Shown here piece by piece: positions 1-10,639 of a stretch of 64,000 nt of DNA. Position 1 is the stretch's first letter. The number at the start of each line of letters is the position of its first letter. This stretch comes from Owenia fusiformis (taxonomy: Eukaryota; Annelida; Polychaeta; Sabellida; Oweniidae), in the NCBI GenBank assembly GCA_903813345.2, contig CAIIXF020000001.1, forward strand, positions 45,403,885 through 45,467,884, written 5' to 3'. A model generated the notes under the pieces. That model was not told the origin of the DNA. It did not search any database and saw only the letters and a program-made list of their open reading frames with translations. A program made the position numbers and the translations under genes.

Positions 1-459
1 GTTTTATCTATTTCTCATATTGAGAAATTCAATATATACTAGGTAAATAGGAGTTTATTAACTTATCCCCTACATTTTCCGACATCTTCGGGTCTTTGCT
101 CGTCGCGGTAGGTTGTATATAGGCGGGTAGACTTTCCCCTCGTGTATGTTAGAGCTATATAAATGGAGTTACACCATCAAACCAGAACATTTGTTTTTTG
201 AAATCTCATTAATCGGGATGCACTTTTGCCAATCATTTGACGAAACATTTTAAAAAGCAATACACCAGGGGCGGACCGACCTAGAAATGGGGTCGATTTT
301 TTTTATTTCAGATCATGCGAAATATGTTAAGTCTTTTATAAAAATTCTAACTATTTTTGAAAAGTTGGCAACTATTGCCAAATTGTTAAGCTAATTATTC
401 AAAAGGCCAATAATGTAGAAAAATGATGTATATTTTTGAAATTGGGCTTCGTCACCATT

Positions 460-775
460 AAAGGCCCCATCCATAGTTTGAATTTTTAATGACTTTAAAA
501 GTTATTGAAAAGATTTTTGAAAAAAAAAAATCTAAAAATGTTGTCAGCTTTTTATTTCCCAAATATTCAGATTTCCTGCCATTTTCGAAGTTGAATTTTT
601 TTAATCACGAACTATTCCACTTGCAAAACACATTTTCTTTTTAACAAAATTGCAAGGATCGTTAAACAAAGGACACATTTTCCAATGGTTTAATGTCATA
701 TATAATGCAGCACCACTGATGTTTTAGCATATTAAATATATTTTGCAACCTAAGTGACATTATCGTGGTGTCACT
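460..775 (+). repeat. dispersed AT-rich repeat, copy 1
   Basis: This stretch matches, base pattern for base pattern, segments near 50860-51113 (same strand) and 20822-21574 (opposite strand). Shared landmarks are a 'ccgccattttt'-like word, 'aaaacacatt' followed by 'ttttaaca', and 'aaaggacac'. The copies are diverged with indels, so this is an old element. The complete copy at 20822-21574 shows inverted ends, which suggests a small non-autonomous DNA transposon. No coding potential is visible. Confidence 0.6.
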
Positions 776-929
776 CAGATGGCAAATATTTCCAGAATTA
801 GAACTGCATTAAGCGGCGGATTCGGGGGTTCTTCGTTGGTAAGTAGATAGGGGAATAAGTGGTACAGCTCACGGCAAAAAAAGTCCAAGCCGAGAGGGAT
901 CTTGATTGTGCTTTCCTACCGGAACATCC

Positions 930-1430
930 CTCTATAAATAAAAGTGGACGGATATGGCTGATGCATAGGGACAAACAAGGTCTGCTGAAGAAATAATTTT
1001 TAAGATATGAGAGCTGAATTTCATGCCATTTTTCGAAAAAACGTAGCTTTGATAACTGAAGTACCAGTGGACGGATTTGGTTCCAATTTTATTTGCTGAT
1101 GCCCAAGGACAAAGGAACTCCTGCTTGAGAATAAATTTCCAAGATGACAGCTAAATTACAAAATCGCAGCTATTTTTAGTGGACATATTTGGTTCAAATT
1201 ATATGCTGATGCTTAGAGAAAAAGGAGCTCTGCTCAAGAAGAATGTCTCATGATGGTCACCATTTATCAAAAGCCACCATTTGTCATTGATATATTCTTT
1301 GATACAACCGAATAGGCTAGAAGGCGAAGTACCAGTGGACAGATTTGGTTCAAATTTCATATGCTCAATGCAAAATGACAGATTGGCTCTGCTCAAGAAG
1401 AAATTTTCAAGAATGGCCATCATTCAACTC
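930..1430 (+). repeat. degenerate tandem repeat, about 115-bp units (GGACGGATTTGGTTC family)
   Basis: Four diverged units start near 943, 1069, 1179 and 1335. Each runs 'gtggac(g/a)gatttggttc', then 'gctgatgc', then a 'aaagga...ctgctcaagaa' block. The same family lies in reverse orientation at 59790-60130, where it is followed by GGAC-rich simple sequence. Short reading frames inside it are by-products of the repeat. Confidence 0.6.
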
Positions 1431-1440
1431 ATATATCCGG

Positions 1441-2785
1441 AATGTGATTATATATCTCCTCTCGGTTGTAAAGAGAAATCAGTTGAATGCATGAAATGTG
1501 TTGAACCGGGAAATATAATTCAGAATATAAAGTAATGCAGGATCTTAAGCGGAAGATTTTTTGTAGAATGTCAATACAATATCCTTTTTAACTGCAGTAA
1601 ACAAGACTCAATCAGTAACTTATGTTGATATAATTAATACACACAAGAGAAAAAAGAAAAGTTTACATAAACATTACAAGCGTAATAATAAAACAAATGA
1701 TCGAGACTAAATAGAGATACCTAAGAAAAGATGATCATATGTGTTCAACAGCCATTTTATCACGTGAAATCTAAGTTATGATCCTATGGAGACCGATGTT
1801 GTATCAATTATTATACCAGACAAAATAAAAATATCTCTTGAACAGCCATCATGCATGTTTATAGATAGCATATATACTTGGATTATAGATACTAACTGGC
1901 TTTAACACTTGATAAGTACCTCGGTTACGGAGGAATAAAATAATGGAATTGTATTTTGAGATCCAACAATCCTATTTCTCTCGTTTCCTTTTGTGTGTCA
2001 TACTTTTGCTTTGTTTGGCAAGAATAAGTAGACGAGTGAATAGTCTTGTAATCGTGAAATTGGGTAACTGACTCATACTTATCCAATACCCTAGAGATAT
2101 TCATGTATAGAGATTCTCCATTCTCGAAAACGTTGTCGATGACATCTGTAAATGTCAACTAGTGTCTAGCTCGAGATGACATTTCATTTTCAGAAATCCT
2201 GATATCTTTTAACAGGTAATAATGCAAAGTATTAGTACTATTATCATTTGATTGTCTCATAGAAATACAGAGCAAGGATGTGCTTTCATCAATGTAGCGA
2301 CAGCCATCCAATAATTAGGAAATATAATGGGAACGCCAATATATTATTGTGATTAATCTTCTAAGTAACAATAATATACATACAGCAAACATCACACTTA
2401 ATATCAACGTTAGGTTGTTACAAGCAGCTAGGACTTCATGGGAAAATTCAGAGAAGACTAAGTTATGTTATTTTTATAAACTTTGTTATGCTTCATGGTT
2501 TTATATATTGATAATGGTTTGAGGGGTTATCCATGTATATTTGTTCTAAAATGGTGTTTGTTGTTCTTATACCATAATTTCCATAAATTAAGAAACTAGT
2601 CTTGCTTCAAAACCTACTTCAACGGGTACTTCAACAACAGTTGTTGTTGTTGTTGGTACTTAAATAACACTTGTTGTTGTTAAAGTAGATAGGAGGGGGG
2701 GGGGTCCATCGTCTTCAAGCAAGACTATTAAGAAACTGGAAGTCATATCGACCCACTAGAGATGCTTTTTAAAGCATATCTGATC
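1441..2785. other. non-coding stretch, nothing recognised
   Basis: No conserved coding frame, RNA gene or complete repeat is visible. At 2636-2690 there is a (GTT)n/(AAC)n simple repeat that can fold back on itself, followed by a run of 12 G near 2693-2704. Confidence 0.5.
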
Positions 2786-2797
2786 ATACGTCAAGCC
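2786..2797 (+). repeat. target-site duplication, 5' copy
   Basis: The 12-mer ATACGTCAAGCC here is repeated exactly at 7880-7891. The two copies bracket the LINE, as expected of a duplication made by target-primed reverse transcription. Confidence 0.8.
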
Positions 2798-3071
2798 TGT
2801 CCCGGCAACCAAGAGATGAAACCCAAAAAAATCTAGAGACGTTTTTTGTGATCTAAAGTGTGACTAAGGCAAGATGTGGAGGAAAAAACAAAACGAATAC
2901 AATATGAACAATTACAGAAAAGATTGGTAAACTTTAATTGGTGATACACGCAGTGAAACAAGCAGTAAACAACATTTGAGCTAGAGATCGAACTTTGTTG
3001 ACATTCAAACCGGAAGTGGGATTGTTCGTCAACATCCGGTTCAAACTTTTCACGAAATTTGTCAAGTTTCA

Positions 3072-3851
3072 ATGTCGAATCCTCAAGAAACTCAATCTCA
3101 AACGAAACTGGACCTATTTGTGATTAAAGGAAAAAGGAATAGAGAGGAAGACGAGTTTTGTGACGCCCTGGAAGCAATTAAACCAAGAGAGAAGAGAGAT
3201 AAAATGGCAGCCATGACGACAGACGATTTCTTGAAAATAATGCCAAACATTCTAAAAGAAGCATTCAAAGACAAGCAAGTAGTAGCATCGCTTCAAGAGG
3301 CCGTAAGACCTCTCCTTGAAACCCAGAGTAAGAAAATAAACAAACTGGAGAAGGATCTCTCAGACACAAAGGCGAAATTGCAGGAACTTCATAAAGAACT
3401 TCAGTCCGAGCAAAACCAAAGACTGGCACTTCAAGTCAGAGTCGTGGGCATCCAGGATGACAACAACGAGAGAATTCAAGACAAAATCGTGAACTTCGCC
3501 AAAGAAAAGATTGACCTGACAATCGCTACAGCTGACTTCTCGGCCTTCCGCATGGGGAAGTACCAAGACGGTAAAATGAGGGCAATAACAATTCGGTTCA
3601 ATGACATGAATCTCAGAAACAAATTTTACAGAGGTAGAGAAAAACTTTTTAAAACGAAAGAAAGGGTATTTATAAACGACGATCTCCCTCCCAAAACTGC
3701 AAAGGTTCTAACAGAAGGCAGAAAACTGAAGAGAGAAAACAAAATATATAAAGTCTGGACATACAGAGGTCAGGTATACGTCAAAAAGAAAGAAAAAGAC
3801 GAGCCGAAGGAAGTAGACTTAGCAGACCTGAAAGAGATGTCCCAAACTTAA
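3072..3851 (+). CDS. LINE ORF1 protein (RNA-binding chaperone type)
   Basis: A 259-residue intact frame. A basic, charged N-terminus is followed by a Lys/Glu/Leu-rich heptad region at about residues 80-120 that should form a coiled coil. After it comes an RRM-like segment (LQVRVVGI near 125, then AFRMGKYQDGKMRAITIRF) and a basic C-terminal part (FINDDLPP, KVLTEGRKLKRENK). This order is that of the trimeric nucleic-acid chaperones encoded by ORF1 of many LINEs, which coat the element RNA. The start is the first ATG of the frame, directly after the 5' leader. No zinc knuckle is seen. Confidence 0.8.
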   Translation: MSNPQETQSQTKLDLFVIKGKRNREEDEFCDALEAIKPREKRDKMAAMTTDDFLKIMPNILKEAFKDKQVVASLQEAVRPLLETQSKKINKLEKDLSDTKAKLQELHKELQSEQNQRLALQVRVVGIQDDNNERIQDKIVNFAKEKIDLTIATADFSAFRMGKYQDGKMRAITIRFNDMNLRNKFYRGREKLFKTKERVFINDDLPPKTAKVLTEGRKLKRENKIYKVWTYRGQVYVKKKEKDEPKEVDLADLKEMSQT

Positions 3852-4451
3852 CTTAACTCAAATCACACGACTATTTTACATAATCATACCTGTATTTTTC
3901 AGTCTGAAACACCTTCTTCGGCGAATATGAACATATTCTATCATAAAATCGTAAAACGATCCACTCACTTAAATTTTGAAATTTAAATTATTTTTTTTTA
4001 AGCAACTTCCGGTGAGCGAACTATGTAATCAAACTCCAACTAACAATAAATATACTGATATACGAACGCGTGGGAAGGTGTTTCAGTTTAAAAAACCTAT
4101 ATCCAATCAATTTGAAATCATGTTTCACCAGAGGTCACTACCCAAAGTAAATTTTAACTCGAAAAGTATCAAATTAATCAATGATGTACGCAGTCACCAA
4201 TTAAAAAAAATTATGAACATTGACTTCCTATGTATTTTTTTCCTTTCAGAAAAGCAGACACGTTTTAAGATATAATGAACACTTTAGATCACAATAAGTT
4301 ATCTTTTCTATTCAATCATTGCTACAATAAATAATCTCTTAATCATAGTGCAGATGGCAAAGGGGGAGAAGGGAGATGGTAAAAGGAGGAAAACTTGTGA
4401 GATAAATGCCCTTAAATATCAAAAATCAAAAACAACAAAGCCACCATAACA
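3852..4451 (+). other. LINE ORF1-ORF2 spacer
   Basis: A 600-bp spacer, longer than is usual between LINE ORFs. It contains A/T runs, a G-rich purine stretch at 4359-4385, and a 99-codon frame at 3976-4275 of low complexity that resembles no LINE protein. I do not call that frame a gene. Confidence 0.5.
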
Positions 4452-5213
4452 ATGATGGCTAAGAATTGCAACCAAGACGGGCATAATAGTAGCTCTGAAT
4501 CATCAATCTCATCAACTCTATCAGCAGAGGAACAATTTCGAAACTCGACTCATTTCAGCATTATTCACATGAATGCTCAAAGTTTAAGGAACAAAATGGA
4601 CCAACTGAAAATAGAATCAAAAAACAGTGACATAGTGTGTCTCTCAGAGACGTGGTTAGACGATAATGTACCTAACAGCAACATTACCCTGGGAGGCTAC
4701 CATCTACCAGTAAGATTAGACAGACTAGAAAGAAGGGGAGGAGGTGTTGCTATTTTTGTAAAACAAAATTATATTTTCAAAAATGTAAGTAACTTGGTAC
4801 CAAATGGACTAGAAGCATTATGCATCGAAGTCCTTATAGAAACGAAAAAAGTTCTCATAACTACAGTGTACAGAGCTCCAAACAGCCCAGCAAACACATG
4901 GACTCTCATAGACAACTTACTTGAAAATATCAAAGAATATGCCAATGGTAAGAAATATGTCTACATGGTAGGTGATCTAAATTGTGACATGCTTAATAAG
5001 ACGAACAACAAACTTGATGATCTGTTTCAAGAATACAATCTACATCAAATGATAGAAGAACCTACTCACATAACAGATACAGCCGCAACCTTAATTGATA
5101 TCTTGGCAACAACATCTCCAGGAACGATCATACGCACAGATGTACTAACACCATCAATGAGCAAGCACAGCCCCATATACACAGAAATAAACATAAAAAA
5201 AACAGTCTGGTAA
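4452..5213 (+). pseudogene. LINE ORF2, 5' part: APE-type endonuclease domain, cut by a frameshift
   Basis: A 253-codon frame holding the exonuclease-endonuclease-phosphatase domain that nicks target DNA. Visible motifs are MNAQSLRNK near residue 39, SETW near 66 (catalytic Glu), RRGGGVAIF near 94, VYRAPNS near 138, GDLNCD near 174 and SKHSPI near 236 (catalytic His). The frame ends at TAA 5211-5213 just after an 8-A run at 5195-5202. Beyond that run a different frame continues straight into the reverse transcriptase, so a one-base length change in the run separates the two domains. Two ATGs at 4452-4457 give the start. Confidence 0.85.
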
Positions 5214-5262
5214 AGACTATAAGCGAACAATAAAAAACTATAAACTTGTAGACTGGAAAGCG

Positions 5263-7686
5263 ATGAACGAAGACATACAGAGTAGGAACTGGAATCAAAT
5301 ACTAAATATACATGATAACAACAATGACACTGACGTAAATGAAATTGTAAAGAATTGGTATAAAGAATTTAAAGGCATAATAAACAAGTTTATCCCAGAA
5401 AAGACAATAACTATAAGGCAAAATGATCTGCCATGGATTACAACAAAAATAAAACGTTTCATTAGAAGGCGGAACAGAGCTTACAAGATGGCAAAAACAC
5501 TAAGAACAGACACGCTATGGGACAAATACAAAAAGCTGAGAAATGAAACAATAACCGAACTCAGAAATGCCAAAGAAGAATACGAACTAAGACTCTCACA
5601 GAAATTGGTCAATGGAAAAACTGGAACAAAGACCTGGTGGACTGTGGTCAAACAGTTCTACAACGATTTCAGGGCATCAGATAACAATGAAACACCCTTT
5701 CTTGTCAATGGTCATTCAATATCAAACAACAAAGAAAAGGCTGAATTATTGAATAATCATTTTTTAGCCCAAAGCAGACTGGAAACTAATCAAGATCCAC
5801 CAATTCTCCAAGCATCAACTGACAAAAGTATAGAAACGGTAAGATTGTCAAATCAGACAGTCGAAGACATACTTATAAATCTGAATCCAGGAAAGTCACT
5901 AGGGCCTGACAATATAAGTCCACGTGTTCTAAAAATGACTGCAAAATCAATAGCCCCGATACTGGCACAAATATTTAATGCATCATTAAAACAGAATGTC
6001 TTCCCAGACATTTGGAAAGAAGCGAATGTTACACCAATATTCAAAAAAGACAGAAGAGAAATAGCAACAAATTACAGACCAATATCTCTACTGAACTGTG
6101 TAGCGAAAGTATTCGAAAGAGCAATGTATACTCATGTACATAACTACCTACACAAATGGAAATTGCTGTCAAAATTCCAATCTGCTTATTCCCCAGGAAA
6201 CTCCACAACAACGCAACTACTAGAGATGTACAACTACATCATGGAGACGATGGAGAATAATGAAAACACAAGAGCCGTCTTTTGTGACATGTCAAAAGCT
6301 TTTGACCGAGTATGGCATAAAGGCCTAGTTAACAAGTTAGAACGGAAGGGAATCAAAGGAAACTTACTAAAATGGTTCAAAAGTTACCTATCCAACAGAA
6401 AACAAAGGGTCATTCTCAATGGCGAAACATCCAGCTGGGGGTATATCTCTGCAGGCGTTCCACAGGGCTCCATCCTAGGACCACTGTTATTTTTGGTGTA
6501 CATAGATGATATCTTGGAAAACCTAACTGATAAATGCACTGGAAGGATATATGCAGACGATACTACATTTCTTGCAAGTGGAAAAGAAAATGACAACATA
6601 ATTGAAACTCTTAACGAACAACTACGATCAACAAACGAGTGGGCCAATATATGGCAACTAACCTTCAACCCAGAAAAAACAGAAACAATGTTATTCACGA
6701 GAAAACACCAAAACAATGGACAATTTCAACTCACTTTCAATGGAAAAGTTATCAAAGAAGTGACTAACCATAAACATCTAGGCCTGACATTAGACAACAA
6801 TGGAACATGGGGATCACACATAAGGAACATATCTAATAGAGCTGCCAAGATGATAGATGTCATGCGAGGACTTAAATATAAACTTGACCGAAAAACACTG
6901 GAAATTATGTATAAAGCATTTATTAGGCCTATAATTGAATATGCCTCTCCAGTATGGGACAACTGTCATAACTATGAAAAAGACCTACTAGAAGAACTAC
7001 AACTAAAAGCTGCAAGAATCTGTACAGGGGCAAAAAGAGGAACAAGCCACGAGTTGATATACAAAGAAACAGGTTGGGCAAAACTTCAAGAGCGTCGAAC
7101 AACACAAAAACTACTAATAATGCACAAACTCATAAACAAAAAAATAACAGACTCGTTGAGCAATGTAATTGAAGCAACCAAGAGAAGGTCTGATCATGAT
7201 CTCCGACGAGCTAACAACCTATTAATGCCTGTATGCAGAACTGAAGCGTACAGAAAATCATTTCTACCAGCCACAATAAAAGTGTGGAATGACATTGATG
7301 CATCAATAAAAAGCACAAAAGCTGAGGAGCACTTCAAAAAATTGATAACAAACAAGAAGAAGGTACCAAACTACTATTACTATGGGAAAAGAGACACTCA
7401 AATAATACACACACAGATAAGACTTAGATGCAGCGACTTAAACCAAGATCTACATCTCAACCATGTAAAGGACAGTCCCAAATGTGAATGCGGAAACCCA
7501 ATAGAAAGTGCCGAACACTATTTCAAAGAATGCACTTTATACCAAAGACACAAAACAATTCTACCTAGGATAACATTGAAAGAACTCATCCATGGAAATG
7601 CAAGGAAAACAGATGAAGAAAACAAAGCCACATTCACTGCTGTTCACAATTACATAAGAGTTACAAAAAGATTCTCTAACAAGTAG
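5263..7686 (+). CDS. LINE ORF2, main part: reverse transcriptase with C-terminal Cys/His knuckle
   Basis: An 807-codon frame from the first ATG; the open frame itself reaches back to about 5203. Reverse-transcriptase motifs appear in order: LNPGKSLGPD near residue 208, NYRPISLLN near 268, FCDMSKAFDRVWHKGL near 340 (first catalytic Asp), GVPQGSILGP near 402, YADD near 429 (catalytic pair), and LGLTLD near 506. A Cys/His knuckle (CECGN...EHYFKEC) near 741-758 matches the zinc-binding domain common at the end of LINE ORF2. It copies the element RNA at the nicked target. The endonuclease half lies in another frame upstream. Confidence 0.9.
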   Translation: MNEDIQSRNWNQILNIHDNNNDTDVNEIVKNWYKEFKGIINKFIPEKTITIRQNDLPWITTKIKRFIRRRNRAYKMAKTLRTDTLWDKYKKLRNETITELRNAKEEYELRLSQKLVNGKTGTKTWWTVVKQFYNDFRASDNNETPFLVNGHSISNNKEKAELLNNHFLAQSRLETNQDPPILQASTDKSIETVRLSNQTVEDILINLNPGKSLGPDNISPRVLKMTAKSIAPILAQIFNASLKQNVFPDIWKEANVTPIFKKDRREIATNYRPISLLNCVAKVFERAMYTHVHNYLHKWKLLSKFQSAYSPGNSTTTQLLEMYNYIMETMENNENTRAVFCDMSKAFDRVWHKGLVNKLERKGIKGNLLKWFKSYLSNRKQRVILNGETSSWGYISAGVPQGSILGPLLFLVYIDDILENLTDKCTGRIYADDTTFLASGKENDNIIETLNEQLRSTNEWANIWQLTFNPEKTETMLFTRKHQNNGQFQLTFNGKVIKEVTNHKHLGLTLDNNGTWGSHIRNISNRAAKMIDVMRGLKYKLDRKTLEIMYKAFIRPIIEYASPVWDNCHNYEKDLLEELQLKAARICTGAKRGTSHELIYKETGWAKLQERRTTQKLLIMHKLINKKITDSLSNVIEATKRRSDHDLRRANNLLMPVCRTEAYRKSFLPATIKVWNDIDASIKSTKAEEHFKKLITNKKKVPNYYYYGKRDTQIIHTQIRLRCSDLNQDLHLNHVKDSPKCECGNPIESAEHYFKECTLYQRHKTILPRITLKELIHGNARKTDEENKATFTAVHNYIRVTKRFSNK

Positions 7687-7879
7687 TTCCTCCTTTCACT
7701 CTCTCATTTCTTCCCAAGCCTCCCATCCTGCACAAATAAATAAAACTGTAATAATTTTCTAGGACAACCAAAGGAGAGGACTTAGAATAGGCGAAAGCCT
7801 CTTGTCCGATCCTTTTCGTCAAATTGTATAAATATAATGTATGTAAAACTTATAGACGAATAAAATATTTTTAATAATA
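7687..7879 (+). other. LINE 3' UTR
   Basis: A non-coding tail with a pyrimidine-rich start, an AATAAATAAAA stretch at 7734-7744, a structured hairpin at 7770-7815 and an AT-rich end finishing in TTAATAATAA. It stops exactly at the second copy of the target duplication. Confidence 0.75.
7770..7815 (+). promoter_or_regulatory. predicted RNA hairpin in the LINE 3' UTR (GAAA tetraloop)
   Basis: Three stacked helices can form: 7770-7775 with 7810-7815, 7778-7781 with 7804-7807, and 7789-7792 with 7797-7800 closed by a GAAA loop (7793-7796). Between the first two helices, GA (7776-7777) faces GA (7808-7809), which can form tandem sheared G-A pairs. 3'-end hairpins of this kind are known recognition sites for the reverse transcriptase of several LINE clades. 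The function here is inferred. Confidence 0.6.
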
Positions 7880-7891
7880 ATACGTCAAGCC
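7880..7891 (+). repeat. target-site duplication, 3' copy
   Basis: Exact repeat of ATACGTCAAGCC at 2786-2797, adjoining the 3' end of the LINE. Confidence 0.8.
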
Positions 7892-9073
7892 CAGTAATGT
7901 CATTAGAGTAGCGAAACTTCAATTTATGATATCGATTTGTAGAAAAGTTGGAATCTCGCTTCATTAATATGGGACCATTCACAATTAATAAAATTGGTTT
8001 ATCAAATTACATTTCCAATTTGCTTTCTTTATTCAGGATATTAATTATAAGAGACTATTTTAGATTTGTGTAAATCGCTTTTGTTGATGGTTTAGAAGCG
8101 CGATTGGCAATACTTAAAGAACAAAGAAAAACACACTGAAACGAAACCAAACATAAACCACTGAAACGAACGATGCACAAACAACAAGAAACAAACAAGT
8201 AAACAAGGTAACAAACAAAACTTATATTGGTTTTTCGTAATGAAATCAATAAAACACGTCACAAGTTGAAGGTGAACGAATTCAATAAGCCAAACAATTT
8301 CAAAACACGATCGGTAAACCACTTCCTACTAAAAGAAAATACGGATATGAGAGACGAACAAGAAGAAAGACAATCGTTGTTTGGGTTTTACTATTAGACT
8401 CTTATGAATTAAGTGTCGATTTAGCGACAGGTACCTCTTCATACAAAAAATGTCCTGGTAGAGTTTTCATGGACATGTTTTTTCATTTTAGTGTAAAACA
8501 CAAGTACATTGTATGTCTTGTCAAATGGGCTTAGTAAATTAAAATCATGGGTTGAGAAATAGAAAGTCATCCTTGGCCCAAGAGTAATTCATTGCATTAC
8601 ATTATGATCTGCTATGAGAGCAGTGAAGGACCGATCTTGAAGGATGTAGAAAGTGAAAAGTAGGATGACACGAGTTTCTGGAGTGCTGGAGATCTGCTGG
8701 ATATAACTTGTTATTAGCGTTGTCATGGTTGTGTTCAGTCGATTATTATCACACTAATGCTCCATACGATACTCCTATTTAATTCATATTAATATGCAGA
8801 TATATAAGATGAGTCAAGTCTAAGATATATCTGATCGACCCTCTCTTGGCCACTAACTGTCACAGTATGGCATGTAATAATGAACAAAGTTGAATCGATA
8901 ACATTGAATTTGTCGGCGGAAATCTGGTCTTTTTGTAATGCAATTCTGCATTTGTCTTTCTTCTAACAAGATTAAACTCTTAGAACTGTGGATACGGGGT
9001 TATTCAGCCGTAGCACTGTCACGAGTTATGAGATTGATTAATCAAATGAGAGTTAATGTGAACTTGGTGTGTA
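7892..9073. other. non-coding stretch, nothing recognised
   Basis: AT-rich sequence with an A/C-rich patch at 8130-8220 ('aaacaaac'-like). No coding frame with a recognisable domain and no repeat shared with the rest of the window was found. Confidence 0.5.
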
Positions 9074-9081
9074 TCATAGAC

Positions 9082-10631
9082 GAGCTTGGTGCGGAAAGTC
9101 ACTTTTATTTGCTAATTTCTCCAGCCCCCATGTTATTTCAATGGGAGTTTTTATCAAAAATTGATAAAAGTTTCGCTAATTTAGATAAATTTGTCTAAAT
9201 CTGAAAAACAATTTGCTTTACTAGTAATCAAAACTATTGGTAAAAAATTTTGGGTGGGGAGTCGATGCGAAGACAAAAGTGCACAAGTTAAATTAGCTAA
9301 AATTGATAAGTATGATAATTATCAAAAGTATTGCTTTTATCGCTAAAAAATTTTGGGTCTGGAGGTGATGTTCAGAGAAAATGGCACCAGGTAAATTAGC
9401 ATTAGCTGATAATATCAGCTAAAAGTGATAAATTTGATAATTATCAAAACTATCGCTTTTATCGCTAACATTTTTTGGGTCTGGCGTTTTTATCGCTAAA
9501 AAATTTTGGGTCTAGAGGTGATGTTCATAGAAAATGGCACCAGGTAAATTAGCATTAGCTGATAATATCAGCTAAAAGTGATAAATTGATAATTATCAAA
9601 ACTATCGCTTTTATCGCTAAAAAAAATTTGGGTCTTGAGCTTTTATCGCTAAAAAATTTTGGGTCTGGAGGTGATGTTCAGAGAAAATGGCACCAGGTAA
9701 ATTAGCATTAGCTGATAATATCAGCTAAAAGTGATAAATTTGATAATTATCAAAACTATCGATTTTATCGCTAAAAAAATTGGGGTCTGGAGCTTTTATC
9801 ACTAAAAAATTTTGGGTCTGGAGGTGATGTTCATAGAAAATGGCACCAGGAAAAATTAGCATTAGCTGATAATATCAGCTAAAAGTGATAAATTTGATAA
9901 TTATCAAAACTATCGCTTTTATCGCTAACATTTTTTGGGTCTGGCGTTTTTATCGCTAAAAAAATTTGGGTCTGGAGGTGATGTTCATAGAAAATGGCAC
10001 CAGGTAAATTAGCATTAGCTGATAATATCAGCTAAAAGTGATAAATTGATAATTATCAAAGCTATCGCTTTTATCGCTAAAAAGAATTTGGGTCTTGAGC
10101 TTTTATCGCTAAAAAAGTTTGGGTCTGGAGGTGATGTTCATAGAAAATGGCACCAGGTAAATTAGCATTAGCTGATAATATCAGCTAAAAGTGATAAATT
10201 TGATAATTATCAAAACTATCGTTTTTATCGCTAAAAAAATTTTGGGTCTGGAGTCAATGTTAGGAAGAAAAGGGCATAAGTGAAATTAGCATTAGCTGAT
10301 ATTATCAGCTAAAATTGATAATAATCAAATTTATCTGATATTATCAGCTAATGCTAATTTCATGTCTGCCATGTATCAAAATTATCAAATTTATCGATAA
10401 TTGATATTTATCAAATTTATGGCTAATTGATAAAATTTATCGATAGTTGATAATTATCAAATTTATCGCTAATTGATAAAAGTGAAAGGCACATATGAAA
10501 TTAGCATTAGCTGATAATATCAGCTAAAATTGATAATTATCAAATTTATCGCTAATTGATAAAAATTATCGATAAATGATAATTATCAAATTTATCGCTA
10601 ATTGATAAAAACGAGTTTCCGCACCTAAATG
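9082..10631. mobile_element. non-autonomous DNA transposon with internal palindromic tandem repeats
   Basis: The stretch is bounded by an 8-bp direct repeat TCATAGAC (9074-9081 and 10632-10639). Just inside lie inverted ends sharing the core GGTGCGGAAA (9088-9097, reversed at 10617-10626). An 8-bp duplication is typical of hAT-type elements, but the ends here are imperfect, so the superfamily is open. There is no transposase. The interior is almost wholly GATAATTATC-type palindromes and 153-bp units. Confidence 0.55.
9363..10281 (+). repeat. tandem array, about 153-bp unit
   Basis: The landmark 'aggtgatgttca' recurs at 9363, 9516, 9669, 9822, 9976 and 10129, spacing 153-154 bp, with a diverged seventh unit near 10252. 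Each unit contains a near-palindrome TAGCTGATAATATCAGCTA, the palindrome GATAATTATC and a 'ttttatcgctaa' word. Units differ by few substitutions, so the array is recent. It lies inside the transposon at 9082-10631. Confidence 0.85.
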
Positions 10632-10639
10632 TCATAGAC

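Larger units (their letters stand above)
2798..7879 (+). mobile_element. near full-length non-LTR retrotransposon (LINE)
   Basis: A 5.08-kb element has a 274-bp 5' leader, ORF1 (3072-3851), a 600-bp spacer, a two-domain ORF2 (4452-7686) and a 193-bp 3' UTR that ends in a short TAA-type tail rather than poly(A). A 12-bp direct repeat flanks it. ORF2 carries an APE-type endonuclease, a reverse transcriptase and a C-terminal Cys/His knuckle, which places it broadly in the CR1/Jockey-type LINEs; the exact clade needs a tree. The exact duplication and long frames mean a young insertion. A single-base break in ORF2 suggests this copy is defective, unless it is a sequencing error. Confidence 0.9.

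Noticed and set aside
3976-4275. 99-codon frame between LINE ORF1 and ORF2
   Set aside because: Low-complexity composition and no resemblance to LINE proteins; it lies in the spacer.
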